Assembly: GCA_900771005.1 (NCBI GenBank)
Contig: CAAGMI010000380.1
Coordinates: forward strand, 1 to 5,645
Direction of reading: 5' to 3'
DNA length: 5,645 nucleotides
DNA from: Rikenellaceae bacterium
GTDB lineage: Bacteria; Bacteroidota; Bacteroidia; Bacteroidales; UBA932
Shown: in pieces, positions 1 through 5,645 of the stretch
How the letters are laid out: every line of letters begins with the position of its first letter
How positions within the stretch are numbered: the first letter of the stretch is position 1
The notes under the pieces: generated by a model
What the model was told of the DNA's origin: nothing
What the model saw: the letters and a program-made list of their open reading frames with translations, nothing else
Database searches by the model: none
Made by a program: the position numbers and the translations under genes

Positions 1-20
1 ACACGACGCTCTTCCGATCT
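1..20 (+). other. Illumina TruSeq adapter remnant (artefact)
   Basis: These 20 bases are identical to the last 20 bases of the Illumina TruSeq universal (read 1) adapter, from ACACGACGCT to CTTCCGATCT. They are not genomic. They abut the open frame of the glycosidase, which therefore lost its 3' end where the read or contig stopped. Any reading frame crossing base 20 is meaningless upstream of that point. Confidence 0.97.
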
Positions 21-2791
21 CCCTTCAGTTTACCAGACGAAACGCCTGTCGCCACGCCCTCCACTTCAATCTCGCTCACCATTTGTAAGCCATTATGCGC
101 CGAAATCGTATAACCGAATTTAAGACGAAGCCCCACGACATCCTCTGCAATCGCGCCGCCCAAACTATTAGAAAGTTCAACCTTCGTATAAAATCCCGCC
201 GTCGTCGTACGATTACCTGTCGCGTCCGCAATCTCGGTCCAGGCGCTCGCGCCGCGCTTCAAGATCTCGACCGACTGCACATTAAAATTATTGCCGCCCG
301 CGTCAATCCACCACTTATAAACGCGCACCTTATCCATTGAAATAGCTTCACCAAAGTTCATTGTCAAAACAGAATTATCGGCAAATGCCGTGCAAGGAAC
401 GGGCGCATAGGCAAAGGTTCTATCAAGCGGCGGATTTTTAAATCCATCCGGATTCACATGTTTAGAATACGCATAACTACGCGAAACCACATCCCCCTTC
501 GCATCAAAAATCGCATCATAGCCTTTTAATGGATAATAAAACGAATAATTTAAGGTACCATAATTAAGATAGTAATAATTATTATCCCCCCAATAGAGAA
601 GTTTAGAATTCTTGACATATTTTTCACCGAGGGAATTACCCGTCACTTCGTAACTCATACGCTCATCTTGCGCCATATTCTTAGTAGAGGGGGTAAAGGA
701 TTGTCCGACCCCCGTCTGTGCCGACCACGAAATCGGCGAAAGAATCGGTATTTCTACCGTTTCTGTAATTTTACACCGCGAACAGGTATGCTGTTGAGAG
801 CCTGGCTTTGAAGTCGTCGCGGCCGAAATCACCTTCCAACTGCCCCACGTATGACCTAAAGCTGGAATGGTTGTCTCCTCAATAATGACCTGTCCGCAAT
901 CCAAACATTTAAGTCCCGTAGTGGATCCCTTTGTCGTACAATTCGCCTCCACATTCTTTCCCGTAACCTGCGTACGCGCGTGCGCACAAGAAGAACCTGT
1001 TTGATTGATGGTGCAACTACCGCCGCTTGCGAGCGACATCGTCTTATTTCCAAACTTCACGGTTGCCGTCATACCTGTCGGAATCTTCACCGTCAAATTA
1101 CCGTTCGTATAACTCACATTAATTCCACCCTTCGGCGTGGGCACAACGCCTTTCGCCCACAGAAGATTCCCGAATTGCGGTTCGATTTTCGCCTGCGACC
1201 AACCTGGTTTCGCAGGAGTCACACCCAAGAGTTTACGCGAAATAACATTCAAAGGCGAAGTTCCCCACGCATGCGTCGAATCGGGCATGTCGATTAACCC
1301 GCCGCCATCCTTAAATTCCCAACATTCGCAAACGGTCGTCATATCGTAATAATCCATTTGACGAATCCAGCTATTGCCGCCCGTCGCCGTCATTAACTGA
1401 ATCGCGGCATCGGCACGCCCCGCATCAAATAAGGCATCCAAAACAAACTGTGAGAAATAAATGGAACACTTCATACCGCATTTCACGACATAATTCGCGA
1501 CGGTCGCGACTTTGTCGCTCGGCACCAAGCCCGCCGCCAAAGCCGCCGCGTTCGCTTGCACCGAATACTTTTTAGAAGTACGTTCATCACGATAAAGTCC
1601 GCAAGATGAATCGAAAAACGCCTTATTAAAGGCATTCGAAAAGCTACTCAATTTACTGGAATACGAATCGGTTTTACCGAGCGCTTGCGCCATTTCACCA
1701 AGTTCGCGCAAGGTGCGATAATATTGCGCGTTCAAAACCGTGTTACATTTATCGGCTGTCGCGCTCCCGTCATTATAATCGTAATCATACCGATAAATAG
1801 CCGGCCAATCGACGAGCGTACGCGGATTACTTGCAGCTGTTTCACCCGTACAATTGATAAGGCCATCTGAATCAAACTTCGCATCTCGCGAAATTTTAGG
1901 TAACGCTGTGCCCGTCATAAAGTTCCACATCGCGCTAATCGCGCTCGTATCACCCGTCATTTGCCAATCTTCGCGTCCGCACCAAATGTAAGCCTGCGCC
2001 CATTCACGTGGCCAAGTCAACTTCAAATCAGTATTCACCCACTTAAAAGTTTTACGCCCAATCGCATAATCGCTCGAAATCGCCGCCGCGCTCATCATCG
2101 TTGTCATCATATCACCCGGATAGGGGCAGCGCTCACGATCCCCATCCACCCAATAACCTAAAAACGAATCAATCCAAATAGACCGCTTACAGAAATCGTG
2201 AACGCGCATTAAGTTCTTATCGCTGCAAGCGAAGGACTCTTCATCCATATTAAACGGATACCGTAAATCGACGCGCTTTAAATTCGTCTTCGTCACACGA
2301 TACGGCGACTGCTCCACTTCGACATATCGAAATGGAATACAAACAGGATAAGAAGAAGGTGTCGTCAAAGTCCAACGTCCCGCCTTAACTAAGGGCGAAA
2401 AATCGGCCTTATAGGTAGCGCCCTTTGTCACATCTGTTGTAATGGCAATACCCTTCGCACTCGCGCCATAATACTTAGAATCTTTATCGGCGACATAAGG
2501 GGTATTCCACTTATAGCCCATATTATGCGCCGTAGTCCCATCGTCCTTCAAAACCTCACTCACATAAAACTTCATTTGACCTGTAGCTTCTACTTGAAAC
2601 TCAAGCCACCCCACCGCCACATCACCAAAGTCGAGTAGCGTATTGCCATTCGAAAGAGGTATTTCGTTAACTGGGTACGTCGTGTAGGTTTGAATGCTTT
2701 TAGCCGTATCAGCCGGATTCGCCGCGCGACTCAACAGCCCAACCCCAACAAAACCTAAAACAAGCGCTAATTGAAACACTATTTTTCTCAT
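21..2791 (-). CDS. Secreted alpha-L-rhamnosidase-like GH78 glycosidase, C-terminus missing
   Basis: One uninterrupted minus-strand frame of 923 codons runs from ATG at 2791 to the adapter without a stop. Residues 1-23 form a signal peptide (MRK, hydrophobic core, likely cut after SRA), so the enzyme is exported. Residues about 30-190 look like a beta-sandwich accessory domain. About 195-500 form the (alpha/alpha)6 catalytic barrel, with the family motif DGDRERCPYPGD at 216-227; E220 is the likely general acid. A later CECW motif supplies E489 as the likely general base; the 269-residue spacing is close to that in characterised GH78 enzymes. About 505-595 match the rhamnosidase C-terminal beta domain (HAWGTSPLN, LLGVTPAKPGW, VPTPKGGI). 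Then come a Cys-rich repeat region (602-673) and a discoidin/F5-8C-like domain (about 765-915). GH78 enzymes release terminal L-rhamnose from plant or bacterial glycans; the actual substrate is unknown. Family call strong, exact activity inferred. Confidence 0.85.
45..500 (-). other. Discoidin/F5-8C-like domain within the glycosidase
   Basis: Residues about 765-915 read like a galactose-binding (F5/8 type C) beta-sandwich: an early strand with MNFGEAISMDKVRVYKWW, a middle VQSVEILKRGASAW strand with the usual 'W-x-E-I' continuation, and a late VGLRLKF followed by SEIEVEG. These are typical strand patterns of discoidin domains that bind sugars or anchor enzymes to substrate. The call rests on pattern only. 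Boundaries are approximate, and sequence beyond residue 923 is lost at the contig end. Confidence 0.55.
766..990 (-). other. Cys-rich repeat region within the glycosidase
   Basis: Residues about 602-673 of the glycosidase hold paired cysteines (C602, C618, C629, C632, C670, C673) in a recognisable layout: C-x-H, then CTTKG, then CxxCG, then IPALGHTWGSW, then a second partial unit ending in CSRC. Units of this kind recur in surface and secreted proteins of gut bacteria as linkers or small, possibly metal-binding modules. Their function is not established. Here the region sits between the catalytic core and the discoidin-like domain, as a spacer would. Confidence 0.65.
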
Positions 2792-2797
2792 AAGGAA

Positions 2798-2805
2798 CTC
2801 CCTTT
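2798..2805 (-). promoter_or_regulatory. Shine-Dalgarno site of the glycosidase
   Basis: AAAGGGAG lies 6 bases before the ATG at 2791. This strong site fixes the start codon and agrees with the signal peptide beginning at that Met. Confidence 0.85.
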
Positions 2806-2869
2806 CTTTCAATCTCACTTAATCTTTTTTATCTATCTCTATTTATACATTGTAAATTCTCTACTGGAT

Positions 2870-2898
2870 ATTTTACCATTAACCCCTCTTTAATGCAA
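2870..2898 (-). promoter_or_regulatory. Predicted extended -10 promoter of the glycosidase
   Basis: On the minus strand a -10 TAAAAT (2870-2875) is preceded by TGG, giving the extended -10 TGn arrangement. A weaker -35 TTGCAT (2893-2898) sits 17 bases upstream. The predicted leader is about 70 bases. The site is outside the insertion sequence, 29 bp from its edge, so the native promoter appears intact. A second A/T-rich candidate nearer the gene (TTTACA, then TATAAA) has poor spacing. Confidence 0.5.
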
Positions 2899-2926
2899 AC
2901 AGAATAAATATTTTGCAATCCCAATG

Positions 2927-2955
2927 GCATGGTGTTTTTAAATGGTTGTCTGATT
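2927..2955 (+). repeat. Left terminal inverted repeat of the IS
   Basis: Starts with GCATGGTG, identical to the outermost 8 bases of the right end read on the other strand. 17 of the first 22 positions match without gaps. A second block, GTCTGATT (2948-2955), matches GTCTGACT of the right end after a 3-base offset. Confidence 0.7.
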
Positions 2956-3173
2956 CTCACCTTTTTCGGCCGACGCCTTCACCGAATTTTTGATTACCCT
3001 GCCAACACGCGAGTCCAGAATCGGAGACCTTGCCCTCGTTCCTGTCTCGTCGTCGCTTCAATTGCCCTTCGTCAGTAGTACGGAGGCCGCATGGGTCACT
3101 CCGTGAGTATGACGGTTCAGGCTTTCGAAGCAATGCCGAAGCCGACTGACCGCAGAATAGAATCAATACTATC
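2956..3173 (-). other. Non-coding tail of the IS, possibly structured RNA
   Basis: About 218 bp between the transposase stop and the left inverted repeat hold no convincing gene. Several complementary segments are visible: 3145-3150 with 3071-3076 (GUCAGU/ACUGAC). That pairing encloses 3139-3143 with 3120-3124 (GGCUU/AAGCC), a hairpin at 3095-3113 (GUCA and CUC pairing across a bulge), and 3081-3089 (CGG-CCG). Nearer the end, 3 UUCGG/CCGAA-type pairing segments surround about 2965-2986. No run of Us follows any stem, so none looks like a terminator. The fold was found by eye and its significance is untested. Confidence 0.35.
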
Positions 3174-3683
3174 TCATAAGAGGCCTCCTTTAGTCACTAT
3201 TCGTACCAGTTTCGCAGGGTGTCGCAACAAATCCCTTTGCACGGCCTCAGTTGATTTTCCAGGACTTCGCGCACAAACCCACATTCCAAGCGAACGTGCG
3301 ACCATCATAGCCGACATAATATTTATATCAAGCCGACGCGTCAGTTTATCCTCGTGGTAGCCATTGTCGCGCTTGCCGTGATACACTTCGATGTACCAAT
3401 GCGTACGCACATGTTCCGCAAGTTTCATGACACAAACATCACCCGCGCAATTGAAATCTTCGGGGGCAAGAGAAGTGACATGCCATGCGACCTCCTGCGT
3501 TGGTTTTCCAACCTTTGTATAAATTTTTCGACCATTCTTGTCGCGCTTCCCTTTCCAGACAACTTTCCAAGTTCGACGCAATGTGCGGATGATCATCGCA
3601 GCCCCAGGGAAGTCCACATCAACGGCATCACCCGCAAGATACACCTTCGTCTCGCGCTCCTCCCAGCGTCCCCGATTTAACTC
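3174..3683 (-). CDS. ISAs1 transposase C-terminal part, read in the -1 frame
   Basis: 169 codons continue the transposase after a one-base backward slip at 3683-3689; the joined protein would be 615 residues. The first residues after the junction, NRGRWEERETKVYLA and then DVDFPG, correspond to the conserved 'HGR-x-E-x-R ... v ... DFPG' segment that follows GN-x-K-x-N in ISAs1 transposases, so the frames join at the expected point. Further on come VAWHVTSLA and HVRTHWYIEVYHGKRD, whose Glu (about residue 545 of the fusion) is the likely third catalytic acidic residue. HEDKLTRRLDINIMSAMMVARSLG is the usual family end. A separate start at GTG 3644 is possible but has poor spacing (12 bases) from the GGGAGGAG upstream. 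Frameshifting is the better reading; a decayed gene with an indel in the A8 run is the alternative. Confidence 0.8.
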   Translation of the reverse strand, partial: ELNRGRWEERETKVYLAGDAVDVDFPGAAMIIRTLRRTWKVVWKGKRDKNGRKIYTKVGKPTQEVAWHVTSLAPEDFNCAGDVCVMKLAEHVRTHWYIEVYHGKRDNGYHEDKLTRRLDINIMSAMMVARSLGMWVCARSPGKSTEAVQRDLLRHPAKLVRIVTKGGLL

Positions 3684-3691
3684 TTTTTTTT
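3652..3691 (-). promoter_or_regulatory. Programmed -1 frameshift signal (A AAA AAG plus stem-loop)
   Basis: In the transposase mRNA the zero frame reads TTT AAA AAA AAG AGT TAA, so A AAA AAG (3689-3683) is in the correct phase for tandem -1 slippage. The zero-frame stop follows two codons later. Seven bases downstream, UCG (3675-3673) can pair with CGA (3654-3652) and CGCU (3668-3665) with AGCG (3658-3655). That makes a seven-pair stem with a four-base bulge and a GGGAGG loop. The loop could pair with CUUCCC (3612-3607) as a pseudoknot, which is speculative. Confidence 0.65.
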
Positions 3692-5020
3692 AAAAGTACC
3701 GACAAGAGGCCGAATATGCGAGATTGTTTCACACTGCTTCGCAACACTCTTTTGGTTCGCCTTAACCTGTAAGACATAGTTACCACCCTGTTCGAGGATG
3801 ATTCTTGCCGTATCATCTTGAGTATTGAGCGCGTCTGCACTAATAACCGCGTCTGAAAGGTCTTGTCTCGCGAGAAGGTTCTGTGTTACAGGCATCTCAC
3901 ACCGACCCTTAAGTCCCTCCTTCTTTAATGCGGGCGCGACCGCGACGACATCCCCGCTCTCCACATCGACGAGCGAAACAAGTCCAACAATTTCCTGTAT
4001 AAACTTTCCGTCAATAGCAAGATGTCGTGGAAGTTTTCCAGCTTGCGCCGTCATCCACTTCGAGAGACGCGCTGCGTAGTCAGCAACATCAAAGTCGTGA
4101 CGCCCTGCCTTGTCCTTATGCGCAAGCACATAATGAAATGTACTATAACTCGGACAGACATACTTCCCCTTAATCGGATTGCCGAATACATCACGCTTCT
4201 GAGCGCACCCAATCGCCTTAAGTTGCTCATTCGTAAGGGTCTTAGCATAAGCATGCACCGCCTTGAGGTCGTGCGCACCCGCCGCAACACCTATCGTAAA
4301 GAGTGTCAACACGGTGCCGATGGCAACAGACTTATTCCCCTTGCGGGGATCCTTCGTAAAGCAAAGTTCAAAATGGAGGCTCTCAACCTGATTTAATGAG
4401 CACGGAAGGACGCCGACTGCTTTAGTATGCGCCGCGACATCGTACTCGTCTGGAAGGTCATTGGCAATAATTGTTTTCCAGGCATCCTTCGTGAAGCCCT
4501 TCATATAGAGAACCTTCGGACGGTCATTTTTAATGAAAAAGTCTCGCGCATGCCCAACACGTGAGAATCCCTTCGTCTTACCGACAGCCCGCCATCCCGC
4601 CGCACGATAGCATGTCCCTGCCGTGTGCTCAATATCGCAGAATGTCTCGGCGAGAAGTGGGGAATAACCCCATTTCTTCTTCCAAATCGCTGGCAACTCA
4701 CGCATGGCCATTCCGAGAATCTGCGAGGCGAGGTTTGGTCGTGCACCCTTCTGATCAAGGATTGTGAAACGCCTGTTATTGACAATCAATTTCAAGCGTT
4801 TTGCGCACATAGCGGGATTCCAACCAATTTCGAGATCCCGCGGCTTTAGACGATAGCAGGCAGCTGCCCATGTCATGAGAGCAATCCATTTCCCATCCTC
4901 CTCAAAAATGAGGCGGATCATATCACCCGCTCCATGGGACTCACCCATGTAGTGGTATTCTCCCTCAAGTGTTCTGAACTTATTTACTTCGTCATATAAA
5001 CATTCTCGAACTGTAATCAT
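3677..5020 (-). CDS. DruA-like/ISAs1 transposase, zero-frame product
   Basis: 447 residues from the ATG at 5020. Residues about 10-180 match the DruA/DUF4338 family: RDLEIGW, NNRRFTIL, PNLASQILGMAMRELP, WGYSPLLAETF, and GTCYRAAGW followed by a VGKTKG stretch. DUF4338 is named for DruA of the Druantia anti-phage system; its biochemical role is not established from sequence. Residues about 205-445 are the first part of an ISAs1-family transposase: the helical N-terminal region (KDPRKGNKS, VAAGAHDLKAV, CPSYSTFHYVL), then the RNase H-like core with D337 (AIDGK), D396 (ISADALNTQ) and GGNYVLQVKANQKS. The frame ends at TAA (3677) right after the A8 run, before the catalytic Glu. This short product should be catalytically incomplete and could act as a DNA-binding regulator (inference). 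The full enzyme needs the -1 frame. Confidence 0.82.
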   Translation of the reverse strand: MITVRECLYDEVNKFRTLEGEYHYMGESHGAGDMIRLIFEEDGKWIALMTWAAACYRLKPRDLEIGWNPAMCAKRLKLIVNNRRFTILDQKGARPNLASQILGMAMRELPAIWKKKWGYSPLLAETFCDIEHTAGTCYRAAGWRAVGKTKGFSRVGHARDFFIKNDRPKVLYMKGFTKDAWKTIIANDLPDEYDVAAHTKAVGVLPCSLNQVESLHFELCFTKDPRKGNKSVAIGTVLTLFTIGVAAGAHDLKAVHAYAKTLTNEQLKAIGCAQKRDVFGNPIKGKYVCPSYSTFHYVLAHKDKAGRHDFDVADYAARLSKWMTAQAGKLPRHLAIDGKFIQEIVGLVSLVDVESGDVVAVAPALKKEGLKGRCEMPVTQNLLARQDLSDAVISADALNTQDDTARIILEQGGNYVLQVKANQKSVAKQCETISHIRPLVGTFKKKS

Positions 5021-5026
5021 CAAAAA

Positions 5027-5034
5027 CTCTCCCT
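5027..5034 (-). promoter_or_regulatory. Shine-Dalgarno site deciding the transposase start
   Basis: AGGGAGAG lies 6 bases upstream of ATG at 5018-5020 on the minus strand. It selects this Met over the in-frame TTG at 5089, which lies inside the promoter. The spacing is the same as for the glycosidase. Confidence 0.8.
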
Positions 5035-5060
5035 GTCGCTCTTTATGGCGCAACAAATAT

Positions 5061-5089
5061 AGTATCTCATATTTTTGCACATTTGTCAA
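5061..5089 (-). promoter_or_regulatory. Transposase promoter inside the IS
   Basis: On the minus strand there is a perfect -35 TTGACA (5084-5089), a 17-base spacer, and -10 GATACT (5061-5066) preceded by TGA, which gives an extended -10. Transcription would start near 5053-5055, leaving a leader of about 30 bases before the ATG at 5020. The -35 coincides with a TTG that might otherwise be taken as the start codon, which rules that start out. Confidence 0.7.
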
Positions 5090-5116
5090 GTAAGGGTGGT
5101 TTTATCGACAAACATT

Positions 5117-5148
5117 AGTCAGACTTCACCTATCTGAAATCACCATGC
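5117..5148 (-). repeat. Right terminal inverted repeat of the IS
   Basis: Read on the minus strand from 5148 this begins GCATGGTGATTTCAGAT and pairs with the left end from 2927. The inner GTCTGACT block (5117-5124) also has its counterpart. The transposase promoter lies about 28 bp further in, so transposase binding to this end could plausibly affect its own transcription (inference). Confidence 0.7.
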
Positions 5149-5169
5149 TTTTTATTATAAATTATTTTA

Positions 5170-5187
5170 GGGACTGTCCCCACGTGG
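5170..5187. promoter_or_regulatory. Two adjacent palindromes upstream of the thioesterase
   Basis: GGGAC-T-GTCCC (5170-5180) and the perfect 8-base palindrome CCACGTGG (5180-5187) share one base. They lie just upstream of the -35 region of the thioesterase promoter, where a regulator would bind. GGGACTGTCCC could alternatively be part of a dispersed REP-like repeat. No regulator is identifiable in the window. Confidence 0.4.
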
Positions 5188-5214
5188 AAAAGTCTTTTTT
5201 ATATTCAGAGAATA

Positions 5215-5223
5215 TGCTATACT
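5215..5223 (+). promoter_or_regulatory. Extended -10 promoter of the thioesterase, probable leaderless start
   Basis: TGC-TATACT gives an extended -10 element (TG at 5215-5216, -10 at 5218-5223). The expected transcription start, 6-8 bases downstream, falls at about 5229-5231, on or next to the ATG. No -35 consensus is seen at the right distance (only a T run at 5195-5200), and the bases before the ATG contain no Shine-Dalgarno sequence. Both facts fit a leaderless mRNA. Confidence 0.5.
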
Positions 5224-5230
5224 AATAAGT

Positions 5231-5638
5231 ATGAGAAAGATCACGATTGAATATCGCGTACCGTATGCTGATACGGATCAGATGGGCGTTGTCTACTACG
5301 GCCATTATCTGACGCTCTTTGAACGGGCGCGCAACGAACTGATGCGTGCGGGTGGCTACACCTACCGAGCGTGCGAAGCCGAAGGCTTTATGCTCCCGGT
5401 GGTTCACGCAGAAGTTGATTATCGCGCGCCGGCCCGATATGATGACCTCCTTGAGATCACCGCTTGGGTTCAATCCCTTAAAGGTGTGCGACTTGAAGTC
5501 GCCTGCGAGGTGCGTCGGAAAGGCGAAAGTGCGCTTCTCGCTAAAGGATACACGCGCCATGCTTTCGTCTCGACCGCGACCTTTCGGCCGTGTCCGCCCC
5601 CTGAACGCTTTCGTCGGGCTTGGATGACAGAACCTTGA
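5231..5638 (+). CDS. ybgC: YbgC-type acyl-CoA thioesterase (hot-dog fold)
   Basis: 135 residues, complete, the usual length for the family. Residues 8-33 carry the 4-hydroxybenzoyl-CoA thioesterase/YbgC signature: RVPYADTDQMGVVYYGHY followed by LTLFERARNELMR. D16 is the likely catalytic Asp. The rest follows the single hot-dog domain: PVVHAEVDYRAPARYDDLLEI, then strands through LEVACEVRRKGE and AKGYTRHAFVS. The protein is cytosolic and hydrolyses acyl-CoA thioesters; in proteobacteria YbgC is linked to the Tol-Pal cluster and phospholipid metabolism, but no Tol gene is visible here and the window ends 7 bases after the stop. It is divergent from the glycosidase and the IS, so it is not in an operon with them. 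No Shine-Dalgarno sequence precedes the ATG. The family is secure; the YbgC name over other small thioesterases is less so. Confidence 0.85.
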   Translation: MRKITIEYRVPYADTDQMGVVYYGHYLTLFERARNELMRAGGYTYRACEAEGFMLPVVHAEVDYRAPARYDDLLEITAWVQSLKGVRLEVACEVRRKGESALLAKGYTRHAFVSTATFRPCPPPERFRRAWMTEP

Positions 5639-5645
5639 ATACCTC

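Larger units (their letters stand above)
2927..5148 (-). mobile_element. ISAs1-type insertion sequence with DruA-fused, frameshifted transposase
   Basis: The element spans about 2222 bp between imperfect inverted ends that both start GCATGGTG. It carries one transposase gene read on the minus strand in two overlapping frames, a promoter just inside the right end, and about 220 bp of non-coding sequence between the transposase stop and the left end. The downstream part of the protein is of the ISAs1 (H-repeat) family; the N-terminal part is DruA-like. No target-site duplication is visible: the 10 bases before 2927 and the 10 after 5148 do not match. The insertion may therefore be old, or the true ends may differ by a few bases. 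ISAs1 elements are usually smaller, about 1.2-1.4 kb; the DruA part and the non-coding tail account for the extra length. Confidence 0.75.

Noticed and set aside
95..340. Short plus-strand frames across 95-2161
   Set aside because: All are antisense to the continuous glycosidase frame and give Arg/His-rich translations without domains.
2957..3166. 69-codon minus-strand frame in the IS tail
   Set aside because: It has only a TTG start, no Shine-Dalgarno sequence and no recognisable domain. The region is better explained as non-coding or structured, though a small protein cannot be fully excluded.
3354..3680. Plus-strand frame opposite the transposase end
   Set aside because: It is antisense to the conserved ISAs1 C-terminal motifs and has no start context.
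3628..3840. 70-codon minus-strand frame overlapping the frameshift region
   Set aside because: It lies in the third frame, and both flanking transposase frames have clear family similarity. Its Arg/Ser/Lys-rich translation is a shadow.
5021..5089. Transposase start at TTG 5089, adding 23 residues
   Set aside because: That TTG is the first triplet of a perfect -35 TTGACA and would lie upstream of the transcript start. The ATG at 5020 has a strong Shine-Dalgarno site at 6 bases.
2904..5169. Near-direct repeat ATAAATATTTT (2904-2914) and ATAAATTATTTT (5157-5168) as a target-site duplication
   Set aside because: The two copies lie at different distances from the inverted ends (about 12 and 8 bp) and differ by an insertion. 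They are ordinary A/T-rich sequence.
5188..5200. Possible terminator AAAAG-T-CTTTT with a T run
   Set aside because: The one-base loop and A/T-only stem are too weak, and no gene ends upstream on the plus strand.
5222..5560. Minus-strand frame opposite the thioesterase
   Set aside because: The plus strand encodes a full, conserved hot-dog thioesterase; this is its antisense shadow.

Overview
The window looks like one end of an assembled metagenomic contig from a carbohydrate-degrading bacterium. The first 20 bases are sequencing adapter, not genome. The organism cannot be fixed from this sequence. A large secreted glycosidase with add-on domains, an ISAs1-type element carrying a DruA-like domain, and a hot-dog thioesterase would fit a gut or anaerobic bacterium, possibly of the Verrucomicrobiota/Lentisphaerota/Kiritimatiellota type. 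That placement is a low-confidence inference.

Layout. (1) Bases 1-20 are the 3' end of the Illumina TruSeq adapter. (2) Bases 21-2791, minus strand, hold one long open frame cut by the contig end. It encodes a secreted GH78 alpha-L-rhamnosidase-like enzyme with a cysteine-rich repeat and a discoidin-like domain behind the catalytic module. An extended -10 promoter and a clear Shine-Dalgarno sequence precede it. (3) Bases 2927-5148 are an insertion sequence of about 2.2 kb with imperfect inverted ends (17 of the first 22 positions match). Its minus-strand transposase joins a DruA-like (DUF4338) N-terminal domain to an ISAs1-family DDE transposase. The gene is split by a -1 frame change exactly at a canonical A AAA AAG slippery site, followed by a possible stem-loop. 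The catalytic Glu lies only in the downstream frame. Between the transposase stop and the inverted repeat is about 220 bp of non-coding DNA that can be folded into a four-stem arrangement. (4) Bases 5149-5230 are intergenic, with two adjacent perfect palindromes and an extended -10 promoter placed so close to the next ATG that the transcript is probably leaderless. (5) Bases 5231-5638, plus strand, encode a complete YbgC-type acyl-CoA thioesterase.

The glycosidase and thioesterase have no evident functional link. They are divergently arranged and separated by the mobile element. The element is transcribed toward the glycosidase, with no obvious terminator in between, but the glycosidase keeps its own promoter 29 bp beyond the element's edge. 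The most notable item is the DruA-ISAs1 fusion controlled by apparent programmed frameshifting, together with its structured non-coding tail.
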